A stretch of DNA of 64,000 nucleotides from Bin80 sp965116685 (GTDB lineage Bacteria; Bacteroidota; Rhodothermia; Rhodothermales; Bin80), in assembly GCA_965116685.1 (NCBI GenBank), contig OZ220707.1, forward strand, positions 620,001-684,000, written 5' to 3'. Shown here one piece after another: positions 34,716 to 42,797 of the stretch. The first letter of the stretch is position 1; every line of letters starts with the position of its first letter. The notes beneath the pieces are model-generated. The model saw only the letters and a program-made list of their open reading frames with translations, searched no databases and was not told the DNA's origin. The position numbers and the translations under genes were made by a program.

Positions 34716-35618
34716 CTATCGATCCGCTGTGATCCTGGCAATCAAGTCATCAAAGGCTTCCACAGGCTGCGCTCCATTCAGGGGGAATCCATTGATAAAG
34801 AACGCTGGTGTCCCCGACAGACCAAAACGCTCTGCCGTTGCACTCGAAATATCAACCTGAAGCGATACGCCTTGATTCGCTGCCGAGGATTCATCGGCAG
34901 CACAAATCTGCCAAGCATCAAGATCAATGCCGGTTTCCTGTAACCAGGAGCGAGCCTGCTGCAGCATTGACTCACTTGAAATATCGCTCTGCAGCTTAAA
35001 GAAGTTGTCGTGTAGCACCCAAAAAGCGGCCTCACTCTGCCTTGCAGCACAATCCGCTGCTACCGCCGCAGGCTTTGCCCAATCATGCATACCCAGTGGG
35101 TAATGCAAGTACACAAAACGAATCTCCTCGGGATACTTATTCAAGAGCTCTTCAACAACTGTGCTGGCCCGCGCGCAATAGGGGCATTGAAAATCACTGA
35201 ATTCATAAATCGTGATGGGGGCATCCGATGGTCCCCGACTCGGTTTACCTTCCGCAAACCTGCTTAATGCACCATGAGACTCGGCAGCGATCAGCCTTTC
35301 CTGCATTGCCTGCTCCGCAAGTTTCTCGGCTATTTCTGCCTCTGTCATGCTCACATCAATTGGACTCGTTGTAAGAAGAATAACGTGCCCGTGTTCTTCA
35401 GAAAGCAAAAACTGAAGTGTCTGTTGTCCATTGATCGTAAGCGAACCCTGCTTGAGACCACTATAAAGGCTGGGCTCCAACTCCCCAATCGTGAGTTCCG
35501 CCCCCTCCAATCCAGGGACGCGGAACCGCAAGTTCGCCAAGAGTTGCTCTTGGTCAAATCCCTGTGCGGTAACAGAACATACAACTAAGAAATTGACGAA
35601 AAGTAGAGTCCACCGCAT
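34716..35618 (-). CDS. DsbA-family thiol:disulfide oxidoreductase, periplasmic
   Basis: This is a 300-residue protein from ATG 35618, chosen because MRWTLLFVNFLVVCSVTAQ then forms a signal peptide. A helical N-terminal part (~25-125) is followed by a thioredoxin-fold domain with the CPYC active site (Cys145/Cys148) in FSDFQCPYCARAS, the cis-proline in SGTPAFFING, and a helical insertion. It probably forms or isomerises disulfides in exported proteins such as the S8 protease nearby. DsbA/DsbC-type roles cannot be separated by sequence alone. Confidence 0.88.
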   Translation of the reverse strand: MRWTLLFVNFLVVCSVTAQGFDQEQLLANLRFRVPGLEGAELTIGELEPSLYSGLKQGSLTINGQQTLQFLLSEEHGHVILLTTSPIDVSMTEAEIAEKLAEQAMQERLIAAESHGALSRFAEGKPSRGPSDAPITIYEFSDFQCPYCARASTVVEELLNKYPEEIRFVYLHYPLGMHDWAKPAAVAADCAARQSEAAFWVLHDNFFKLQSDISSESMLQQARSWLQETGIDLDAWQICAADESSAANQGVSLQVDISSATAERFGLSGTPAFFINGFPLNGAQPVEAFDDLIARITADR

Positions 35619-35947
35619 AGCATAGATAAGCCCGTTGAGATCCACGACAAACGATGAATTTCCTCAAATGTTGCTAACAGCGGGTCATGAAGCGGCAAAG
35701 GGTGTGCGCACACAAAGAAATTGGTCCGTCTGACCACTACTACTACTTGCCGATCAAGCTTCATTGCCGCTTTGCATCGCAAAATCCACGAGCCAATCCT
35801 TGGGATCAACCCATTTTGCCCCCTACTGCCAAAGCATTTACACACTATCGTGCCAGCAACAGGGACTACTCCTGACTCGACCACCCCGTAATACAATTTG
35901 ACCGCCGCTCAACAAATACCCGGATCATGCTCCCTCATCGGAACCCT
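35619..35947. other. Intergenic without a supported gene
   Basis: I saw no coding frame here that I trust. There is a perfect palindrome, TGTGCGCACA (35703-35712), and an inverted repeat of AAGCGGCAA (35690-35698) and TTGCCGCTT (35764-35772), which could be a regulatory site or a terminator stem for the protease gene on the minus strand. Confidence 0.35.
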
Positions 35948-38881
35948 TTACCGGGTTCGCACAAAACGTCCAACCTGCACGGAACGTTCTATGGGCGAAT
36001 CTGCAATTACACGGTAGAGATAGAGCCCTGCAGGAAGAGCCGCACCATTCAACTCGACATTCTTTGACCAACCGGCCATCATATCACTCTCAGGGACGCT
36101 CAGAACATGTCTTCCGATTACATCAATCACTTCGACCCGAACACGAGCCTGCCAGGGAAGGTCAAATGTCAGTTGAGTGGTTTCCTGAAAGGGATTGGGG
36201 TAATTGCCATGAACTGCAAATTTTTCTGGTAAAGATGCCCCATCATTCGTTTCTTCTATTGCTACAGTGGTGCAGGTTGGCCCCATTACATATTCAATTT
36301 TCTTTAGCCACTCCTGGAATTCATCATCCTGGGGGGCGCAGAGTTCTTGCCCCCCAAACGTAAGAGCCTCAAGATTCATCAACTGCATCAAACTCCTAGG
36401 AAGGCTCCCGGTCAGAGCATTGTTTGACAGATCCAATTCTATCAATTCCAACAGTTGCCCCAGTTCTGATGGAACCGTCCCGGTAAGCTGATTATTGTCG
36501 AGCCACAATTCATTTAGATCCGTAAGTTGTCCCAGTTCTGACGGAATTGGCCCGGTCAGTTCGTTTTTATCCAGCCGTAGAGCTACCAACTTCGAGAGTT
36601 GGGTTAACTCCGTTGGGATGGGGCCGGCAAGTTGGTTGTTACTTAAAAACAAGTTTCGTAATTCTGAGAGTTGTCCCAGTTCTGGTGGAATGGGGCCAGA
36701 AAATGCATTCAACTCAACAAGAAATGAATGCAATCTTGAGAGTTGCCCTAATTCTGGTGGAATCGGTCCACTCAGTGAATTATATGACAAAATTAATCCC
36801 TCTAGTTCCACGAGTTGCCCCAACTCCTGTGGAATCGAACCAGAAAGCTGATTTGCCGGTAACCATAAGCTGCGTAAGCTTGTAGCTTGGCCTAATTCCG
36901 GTGGAATTATCCCCTCGAGGTTGTTTGCGGGTAACCTGATTTCGATCCGATCTTCGAGAACCTGTACCCCGAACCACATATTCAAATCCTCAACCGTGGG
37001 AGTAGCCGTAACGTCCCAACCCGTATTGTCATTCCAGTTGTCGCCGTTCGTTGACTGATAAAGAGCACGGAGTGCCTCTATCAAATCTAGCAGATTATGC
37101 CGCCCGAAGATATTCAACACATCGGGCTCATCCATAAAAGAGCCGTCACGAATCTGAACAGAGAAATGGGTACCACGAGTTGGAGCGGCATCTGCAGCAA
37201 CCGAAAAACTGAAGGTCACTGTCACGGAACCTCCAGTCTCCAGTACTCCGATTGATTTTTCCGCCTCAAGTAGGGTGATATGCGAATAGGATTCGAGAGG
37301 GACCAATTTTACATTTAACTGTTCGGTAGCAGTCAGGTAATTGGTGAGAGTTACATCAATCGTAACCTTATCTCCAGAATCAACCTGCTGATTCCCGTCG
37401 CTATCCTCCCATGACCACTCTTGGACACGTACAGCCGGAACTGTTACCGCCTGCAAACTGGCCTCGGCATTGACTAGCCCTCCATTCAAGTGCCCCGCAT
37501 ATATAGGCAGGGAGTTGTCCGAATCTATATTCTCGGCCGAAAGCCGCAACCGTTCCCGAAGCTCATCCGGCGATATGTCGGGAAAGCGAGTCTTCACCAG
37601 CGCCGCAATGCCACTGACCAATGGAGACGAGAATGATGTACCTGACACAAGGAAACACTCGTCGTCATCAGGAGGGCACTCATTATTGGCATACTCGTCA
37701 TTAGGCAATGTCGTATTGATCTTTACACCAGGAGCATATATGTCGACCGACCTTCCAAAATTCGAAAATTCCGCAAGTTGCCGTGAGTCTCGTTCAGTTG
37801 CACCAACCGAAAGCACCCTAGGATGCCCATCTGGATAGCTCGGTTGGAGATCATTATTTGAGAACTCATTGCCGGCTGCTGCCACGACCAAAGCTCCCAT
37901 GTCTGTGGCAAGGTCCAATGCCTGGGAGATCATGCGCAGCTCCTCACCTCCAGAAAATCCACCCCAACTTGTATTTATGATGTCGGCACCATTGGATGCC
38001 GCATACAGGATGCCTTCAAAAGGATCACAAAACTCCTCTTCGGTGCAGAATACATTTACGTGCATCAGCTTTGCATTCCAGGCCGCACCTGCAACCCCTA
38101 CGCCATTATCAGTTACGGCGCTCGCAGTACCTGCAACCGCCGTCCCATGACCTGTCTCTCCCAGCAAGGTAGGATCCGGTGTGGGATCATTGTCCGTGTC
38201 ATCCCCATTGTTAAAATTCACCCCATGCACATCATCAATGAAACCATTATCATCATCGTCTAGCCCGTTATCTGAAATCTCGTCCTCATTCGTCCACACG
38301 TTCGCTTGAAGGTCTTCATGGTCCCAATCTCCGCCGGTATCTACAATTGCTATCACAACCGGTTCTGAAGCATCTTCTGCCTTGACCAGATCCCATGCCT
38401 CTGGCAAATGAACAAGTTCCAAATACGACTGCTGCGCGTACTGAGGATCATCGGGCTCTTCCTGGAATACAGATCCATACCTGCGGGTGACCAACACCGG
38501 CTCGGCATACACCACCCCAAATTCCGATGAAAAATCCATCGAAACCCGCTTTGGGTCTGTTTGAACTCCGTAGCGAACATAGTAGGTGCGGCGAAGAGCA
38601 TCTAGGTTCTCAGCTGTCTTCGGAATAGGCTCCACATGATCCAAAAATGGATACACACGCTCAATCCTGTACACATCATACCTCTCTGCTGCACGATCAA
38701 AGCCCGACAACAGGTTTGTTTTCGCTGCCCCCTCCCCGATTACAATGCCTGGTTCAAATTGCACAACCACAACCTGGTCATTGAACTCAGGTGCTGGCTC
38801 CTGTGCCGCGGCCAAGTGTGAAAAACCAGCAAAAAGTAAAATGAACAAGAAGATTGAGTTGCATTTCTTATTTGGTAGCAT
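35948..38881 (-). CDS. S8 subtilisin-like serine protease with LRR domain and type IX sorting domain
   Basis: This is a 977-residue exported protease. After a signal peptide (ends HLAAAQ) and a pro-region, the S8 domain has the triad Asp181 (VDTGGDWDHED), His245 (GHGTAVAG) and Ser416 (GTSFSSP), with oxyanion Asn338. An acidic calcium-like loop (DNGLDDDDNGFIDD) is present. Residues ~500-590 form a beta-sandwich. About residues 605-870 hold a capping motif (ALYQSTNGDNWNDN) and eight ~24-residue repeats with NxLxGPIPxELGQL. The C-terminus (YPNPFQETTQLTFDLP to GRFVRTR) is a type IX (Por) sorting domain, so it is expected on the cell surface. Confidence 0.93.
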   Translation of the reverse strand: MLPNKKCNSIFLFILLFAGFSHLAAAQEPAPEFNDQVVVVQFEPGIVIGEGAAKTNLLSGFDRAAERYDVYRIERVYPFLDHVEPIPKTAENLDALRRTYYVRYGVQTDPKRVSMDFSSEFGVVYAEPVLVTRRYGSVFQEEPDDPQYAQQSYLELVHLPEAWDLVKAEDASEPVVIAIVDTGGDWDHEDLQANVWTNEDEISDNGLDDDDNGFIDDVHGVNFNNGDDTDNDPTPDPTLLGETGHGTAVAGTASAVTDNGVGVAGAAWNAKLMHVNVFCTEEEFCDPFEGILYAASNGADIINTSWGGFSGGEELRMISQALDLATDMGALVVAAAGNEFSNNDLQPSYPDGHPRVLSVGATERDSRQLAEFSNFGRSVDIYAPGVKINTTLPNDEYANNECPPDDDECFLVSGTSFSSPLVSGIAALVKTRFPDISPDELRERLRLSAENIDSDNSLPIYAGHLNGGLVNAEASLQAVTVPAVRVQEWSWEDSDGNQQVDSGDKVTIDVTLTNYLTATEQLNVKLVPLESYSHITLLEAEKSIGVLETGGSVTVTFSFSVAADAAPTRGTHFSVQIRDGSFMDEPDVLNIFGRHNLLDLIEALRALYQSTNGDNWNDNTGWDVTATPTVEDLNMWFGVQVLEDRIEIRLPANNLEGIIPPELGQATSLRSLWLPANQLSGSIPQELGQLVELEGLILSYNSLSGPIPPELGQLSRLHSFLVELNAFSGPIPPELGQLSELRNLFLSNNQLAGPIPTELTQLSKLVALRLDKNELTGPIPSELGQLTDLNELWLDNNQLTGTVPSELGQLLELIELDLSNNALTGSLPRSLMQLMNLEALTFGGQELCAPQDDEFQEWLKKIEYVMGPTCTTVAIEETNDGASLPEKFAVHGNYPNPFQETTQLTFDLPWQARVRVEVIDVIGRHVLSVPESDMMAGWSKNVELNGAALPAGLYLYRVIADSPIERSVQVGRFVRTR

Positions 38882-39321
38882 GGCTTAGAAGATGGTTGAT
38901 TTATGAAGGTAACGGTTGTACGATCACGACGAACATTATCGCCCAAACTGAGCCCGTTTGTCTCCAACGAACTGTGCTGACTTCTGACTATATAGACGTT
39001 GTAGAGGAACGGAAGGTAACAACAGCAAGCTCGGCCTGTTTGTCTATAACCTGAACCTTCCCCCCTGATATAGGATGACGGGGAATGGGAACTTGAAGAT
39101 GGAAAACGGACCGATGGGATTGAGGAGTTGCACGACCGCAGATCAGTCCAAAGGGACGATCCTCCTGTGTCCTCTACAAGAGGAACTGCATTCCCCTTAC
39201 GAGCCCCATCCAAAACATCTTGACCTATAATCCCATTCATCTCACAGAGATGGTTTTCCCAATGTTGGTGATTAGTTTAAACGTTTGATTACATTTGCCT
39301 CCGGACGACAGTACTCTTCTC
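38882..39321. other. Intergenic upstream of the protease gene
   Basis: This is 440 bp with no convincing gene. A minus-strand frame at 38740-39240 is open but has no recognisable domain and overlaps the protease start, so I do not count it. The promoter of the S8 protease must lie here. A TATATAGACG stretch near 38990 is the only AT-rich core that I can point to. Confidence 0.4.
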
Positions 39322-39419
39322 GAGGTTCTTGCAAAACTCTTCTACAATCCGCATAATATGCCCGTAGACACTCTCATAGCAGTATTTTTCTCCAAATGAG
39401 AGGGTTTTGCAAGAGGTTC
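39322..39419. mobile_element. MITE copy 1 (98 bp)
   Basis: A non-coding 98-bp element with terminal inverted repeats, GAGGTTCTTGCAAAACTCT on the left and the complement of GAACCTCTTGCAAAAC on the right. It is flanked by TTCTC on both sides (39317-39321 and 39420-39424), which looks like a target duplication. The interior is about 90% identical by eye to copy 2. The termini resemble those of IS-B (GAGCCTCTTGCAAAACCT), so IS-B-type transposase may mobilise it. Confidence 0.8.
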
Positions 39420-39442
39420 TTCTCGTAAATATTTTAACAATG

Positions 39443-39540
39443 GAGGTTCTTGCAAAACTCTTCTACAATCCGAATAATATACCCGTAGACACTCTCAGAG
39501 CAATATTCGCCTCCAAATGAGAGAGTTTTGCAAGAGGCTC
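39443..39540. mobile_element. MITE copy 2 (98 bp)
   Basis: A second 98-bp element in the same orientation as copy 1. The left end is GAGGTTCTTGCAAAACTCT; the right end, read inward, is GAGCCTCTTGCAAAACTCTC. The flanks AATG (39439-39442) and AATG (39541-39544) form a 4-bp target duplication, the same size as for IS-B. The insertion point is at the presumed start codon of the next gene. Confidence 0.87.
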
Positions 39541-39566
39541 AATGAAAAAGCTTTTTCATTTCGGCT

Positions 39567-39779
39567 GTGTGTACGGTTCTGTTTCTTGGAAGTGTTCTTT
39601 CTGCATACTCTCAATCTGTAACGCTCAGCTGTAAAAATGACGAGTGTACGACCACCGTTACTACCTCTCAGGAATCGTGGACAATGGAAATTGATTGCAG
39701 AGACGCTGGCTATTGGGAAGGTGATGGGAGCGGAGCTTGGGAAGGCATTTTGTGTGATCACTACGTTGTATTTGATTAA
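39567..39779 (+). CDS. Small secreted protein, 5' end disturbed
   Basis: From GTG 39567 the frame gives a 70-residue protein with a signal-like start (VLFLGSVLSAYSQS) and a cysteine-containing mature part (LSCKNDECTTTV, then MEIDCRDAGYW, GILCDHYVVF). The four cysteines suggest disulfides. The natural start is probably ATG 39542 (MKKLFHF), but that frame is shifted by one base relative to this one, so the gene carries a frameshift or relies on GTG. The MITE ends two bases before that ATG. Function unknown. Confidence 0.45.
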   Translation: MCTVLFLGSVLSAYSQSVTLSCKNDECTTTVTTSQESWTMEIDCRDAGYWEGDGSGAWEGILCDHYVVFD

Positions 39780-39809
39780 TCTCACCACCAACATTACTCT
39801 GGATATACA

Positions 39810-41198
39810 TCAATCTATCAAGCCAAACTGGATCTGCGTATCCTCAACTAATTCCTCTGCTTCCTTGCGCGTCGGAGCTTCCGCATAAATCCGAAGCACG
39901 GGCTCCGTACCGGACGGGCGGACTAATAGCCAGGCATCCTCCATCAAATGCTTAAAACCATCAAGCGTATCCATTGACTGGACTTTCCGACCTGCAATTT
40001 GGCGCAACCCACCCGTCTGACGCAAGATTGTAATAATTTCAGGCTGTTTCTTCGTATGCACATCTGAGCGGTAGTAGGCATGCGGCCCAAACTCATCAAA
40101 TAACTCCTGTACCAAGGCAGTGAGGGGTTTGCCGCGTTGCATCAGCATCTCCAATAACACAAGTGCCACATAAATGCCGTCTCGCTCCGGGATATGCCCT
40201 GCTACCGCAATGCCCCCCGATTCCTCGCCTCCAACCAGTACACTGGTCTTGAGAAAACGTGGCGCCACATATTTGAATCCGACCGGGTAGGTCTCTACTG
40301 GTAAACCCCACGCGACCCCCATTTTTTCCAGGATGGCAGATGTTGCAAACGTGCGTACGATTGCACCATTCTGGTTATGCTGTTTGTGCAAATGCGCCAC
40401 GAGGAGTGCCATCACCAAGTGTGATGTAACGACATTGCCCCGCTCGTCTACAATACCAATCCGATCTGCGTCCCCATCATGTGCAATCCCGATTGCAGCT
40501 TTTTCCTTCACAACACGACGCATGAGCTCCTTCAGATTACGCTCAATCGGTTCCGGTGGACTGCCTCCAAAACCAGGGTTGATTTCCCCGTGAATCTCTG
40601 TAACAAACTGATCCCCCAGAAGCGTGGACAGGATCCCCTGACCTGCCCCGTACATGGGATCATGCACCAACTTCAAATTCATGGACCCCAGATCAAATCT
40701 CCCCTTCAAATACTCCACATACTCCGTCGTAATATCCCGCTCAATCACCTCCCCCGCGTCACCAGAATCTGAGCTTGATGGATGAGGCGCAATCAGACGC
40801 TCAACTTCCTGGGTCATTTCCTGCGTGGCCGATCCCCCAAACTTCGCTTTGATCTTGTATCCGCTGTACTCGGGAGGGTTGTGACTGGCGGTAATGACCA
40901 CTCCTGCATTCAACCCCTGAAGCTCGTGAGTTGCCCAACTGATCGCTGGAGTAGGCGTAGGACCCGCTGTGAGAATCGCTGTAGCACCTTCTTCTGCAAT
41001 CACCTGTGCGACATGCTCCGCGAATTCACGTCCCATGAAACGCGTATCATAACCAACAAGTACGCCAGGATGTCTGCTCCCGGATTGTTGCAGCCACTGA
41101 ACCGTTGCACGAGCGAGTCGCCCCAAGTTGTCAAACGTAAACTCCCGCCCGATGACTGCACGCCAGCCATCTGTGCCAAAGCGTATCGTATCATTCAT
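39810..41198 (-). CDS. Phosphoglucomutase/phosphomannomutase family protein (A)
   Basis: The 462-residue alpha-D-phosphohexomutase has active-site Ser105 in VITASHNPPEYSGYK, the metal loop DGDADRIGI, the sugar-binding GEESGGIAV and the phosphate loop RPSGTEPVLRIYAEA. ATG 41198 is chosen; upstream in-frame codons overlap the next gene and do not fit the family. It overlaps the second mutase gene by four bases (ATGA). It probably interconverts glucose or mannose 1- and 6-phosphate for nucleotide sugars. Confidence 0.92.
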   Translation of the reverse strand: MNDTIRFGTDGWRAVIGREFTFDNLGRLARATVQWLQQSGSRHPGVLVGYDTRFMGREFAEHVAQVIAEEGATAILTAGPTPTPAISWATHELQGLNAGVVITASHNPPEYSGYKIKAKFGGSATQEMTQEVERLIAPHPSSSDSGDAGEVIERDITTEYVEYLKGRFDLGSMNLKLVHDPMYGAGQGILSTLLGDQFVTEIHGEINPGFGGSPPEPIERNLKELMRRVVKEKAAIGIAHDGDADRIGIVDERGNVVTSHLVMALLVAHLHKQHNQNGAIVRTFATSAILEKMGVAWGLPVETYPVGFKYVAPRFLKTSVLVGGEESGGIAVAGHIPERDGIYVALVLLEMLMQRGKPLTALVQELFDEFGPHAYYRSDVHTKKQPEIITILRQTGGLRQIAGRKVQSMDTLDGFKHLMEDAWLLVRPSGTEPVLRIYAEAPTRKEAEELVEDTQIQFGLID

Positions 41199-42787
41199 AC
41201 TGATCCACCGGCGGATAACGCCTGATTCACGATTGATTGCGCTTCCTCTGTAATCCGGGATAAATGTTCTTCTCCCAGAAAACTTTCCGCATAGATCTTG
41301 TACAGATCCTCCGTCCCTGACGGCCTTGCAGCAAACCATCCATTTTTCGTGGTTACCTTGAGTCCACCGATCATTTCATGATTGCCGGGGGCTTTGGTGA
41401 GCTTGGATTCTATAGACTCACCTGCAAGAATATTGGCAGTTACATGATGTGGAGACAACCTGGCCAGTGTTTCCTTCTGAACAGGAGTGGCAGGAGAATC
41501 CATCCTTACGTATGCAGGCTTCCCAAAACGCTCAGTCATGATTTGATAATGCTGCGCGGGATCAAGATCGGTTGCAGCGAGGATTTCCGCCGCTAAAAGT
41601 CCCAGAATCATCCCATCCTTGTCGGTCGTCCATACCGTGCCATCTCTGCGAAGAAACGATGCTCCGGCGCTCTCTTCGCCGGCAAAGCCGCAGGTCCCTT
41701 CATGTAATCCCTCTACAAACCACTTGAACCCAACCGGCACTTCGAAAAGCTCCCGGCCCAAGTCCTTTGCAACCCGATCAATCATGGAGCTGGAGACAAG
41801 CGTTTTTGCAAAGCGGGCCTCTTTCGACCACTCTGAGCGGTGCTCAAATAAGTACTTGCCCGCTACTGCCAGATAATGGTTGGGATTCATGAGCCCACCT
41901 TCCCTGGTGATAATCCCATGCCGATCTACATCTGGATCATTGCCAAAAGCAATGTCATACCCCTCCACCCTTGTAACCATGCGTTGCATAGCAAATTTGG
42001 ATGAACAATCCATACGAACTTTCCCGTCATGGTCGAGTGGCATGAATGCAAATGCTGGATCAACAATCGTGTTGACAACATCAATGGAAAGGTTATAGCG
42101 TTCCGCAATCGGCTCCCAGTAATGCACCGCAGCGCCTCCCATGGGATCTACTCCAATCTTCAATCCTGCACTGCGAATCAGATCCATATTCACGACCGAA
42201 GAAAGATCGTTCACATAAGGGGTCATCAGATCCTTTTCCACGGTAGTAGATGCATTCAGGGCCTGTTTGACTGGAATCCGCTCGACTCCCTTCAACCCGC
42301 ACGCCATTAACGCGCGCGCCCGCTCCTGAATTGCTTTTGTGAGACCACTTGATGCAGGACCACCATGCGGCGGATTGTACTTGAAACCCCCATCCTCCGG
42401 CGGATTGTGAGAAGGGGTAAAAATCACCGCATCTGCCCGATGCTCCGAATGATTGCGGTTCCATTCCAGAACCGCATGGGAAATCACCGGTATCGGAACG
42501 TACCCTTCCCCCAGAATTACATCCAGACCATTCGCGACAAAGACCTCAATCGCCGTCTTGCTCGCGGGCTCGGACAAAGCATGGGTATCCTTGCCAAGAA
42601 TAATTGGACCGGTTGCCGAACGAAGTTCACTGACTGCCTGGCTGATGGCCAGGATATGTGCTTCGTTGAATGTGCCCTTGAGTGAAGACCCACGATGACC
42701 TGATGTCCCAAACGTTACCTCCCCTTCCGGGGTCCCCGTGTAGTATGTACTGACCAAACGAGCAATGTCATCTGCACCGATACGCAT
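41195..42787 (-). CDS. pgm: Phosphoglucomutase, alpha-D-glucose phosphate-specific (B)
   Basis: This 530-residue enzyme starts GTSGHRGSS-like early on, as glucose-specific PGMs do. Ser126 in FTPSHNPPEDGGFKYNPPHGG is the phosphoserine. FGNDPDVDRHGI is the metal loop, GEESAGASFLRRDG the sugar loop and RPSGTEDLYKIYAES the phosphate loop. It makes glucose-1-phosphate for surface sugars and storage polymers. It is followed directly by a second mutase and lies downstream of recN on the same strand. Confidence 0.94.
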   Translation of the reverse strand: MRIGADDIARLVSTYYTGTPEGEVTFGTSGHRGSSLKGTFNEAHILAISQAVSELRSATGPIILGKDTHALSEPASKTAIEVFVANGLDVILGEGYVPIPVISHAVLEWNRNHSEHRADAVIFTPSHNPPEDGGFKYNPPHGGPASSGLTKAIQERARALMACGLKGVERIPVKQALNASTTVEKDLMTPYVNDLSSVVNMDLIRSAGLKIGVDPMGGAAVHYWEPIAERYNLSIDVVNTIVDPAFAFMPLDHDGKVRMDCSSKFAMQRMVTRVEGYDIAFGNDPDVDRHGIITREGGLMNPNHYLAVAGKYLFEHRSEWSKEARFAKTLVSSSMIDRVAKDLGRELFEVPVGFKWFVEGLHEGTCGFAGEESAGASFLRRDGTVWTTDKDGMILGLLAAEILAATDLDPAQHYQIMTERFGKPAYVRMDSPATPVQKETLARLSPHHVTANILAGESIESKLTKAPGNHEMIGGLKVTTKNGWFAARPSGTEDLYKIYAESFLGEEHLSRITEEAQSIVNQALSAGGSV

Positions 42788-42797
42788 TCTATATTCC

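Noticed and set aside
35585..35896. A 103-codon frame upstream of the DsbA-like gene
   Set aside because: Composition is not protein-like, and it overlaps the DsbA signal peptide region.
38740..39240. A 166-codon minus-strand frame upstream of the protease
   Set aside because: It overlaps the protease signal sequence in another phase and shows no domain or natural composition.
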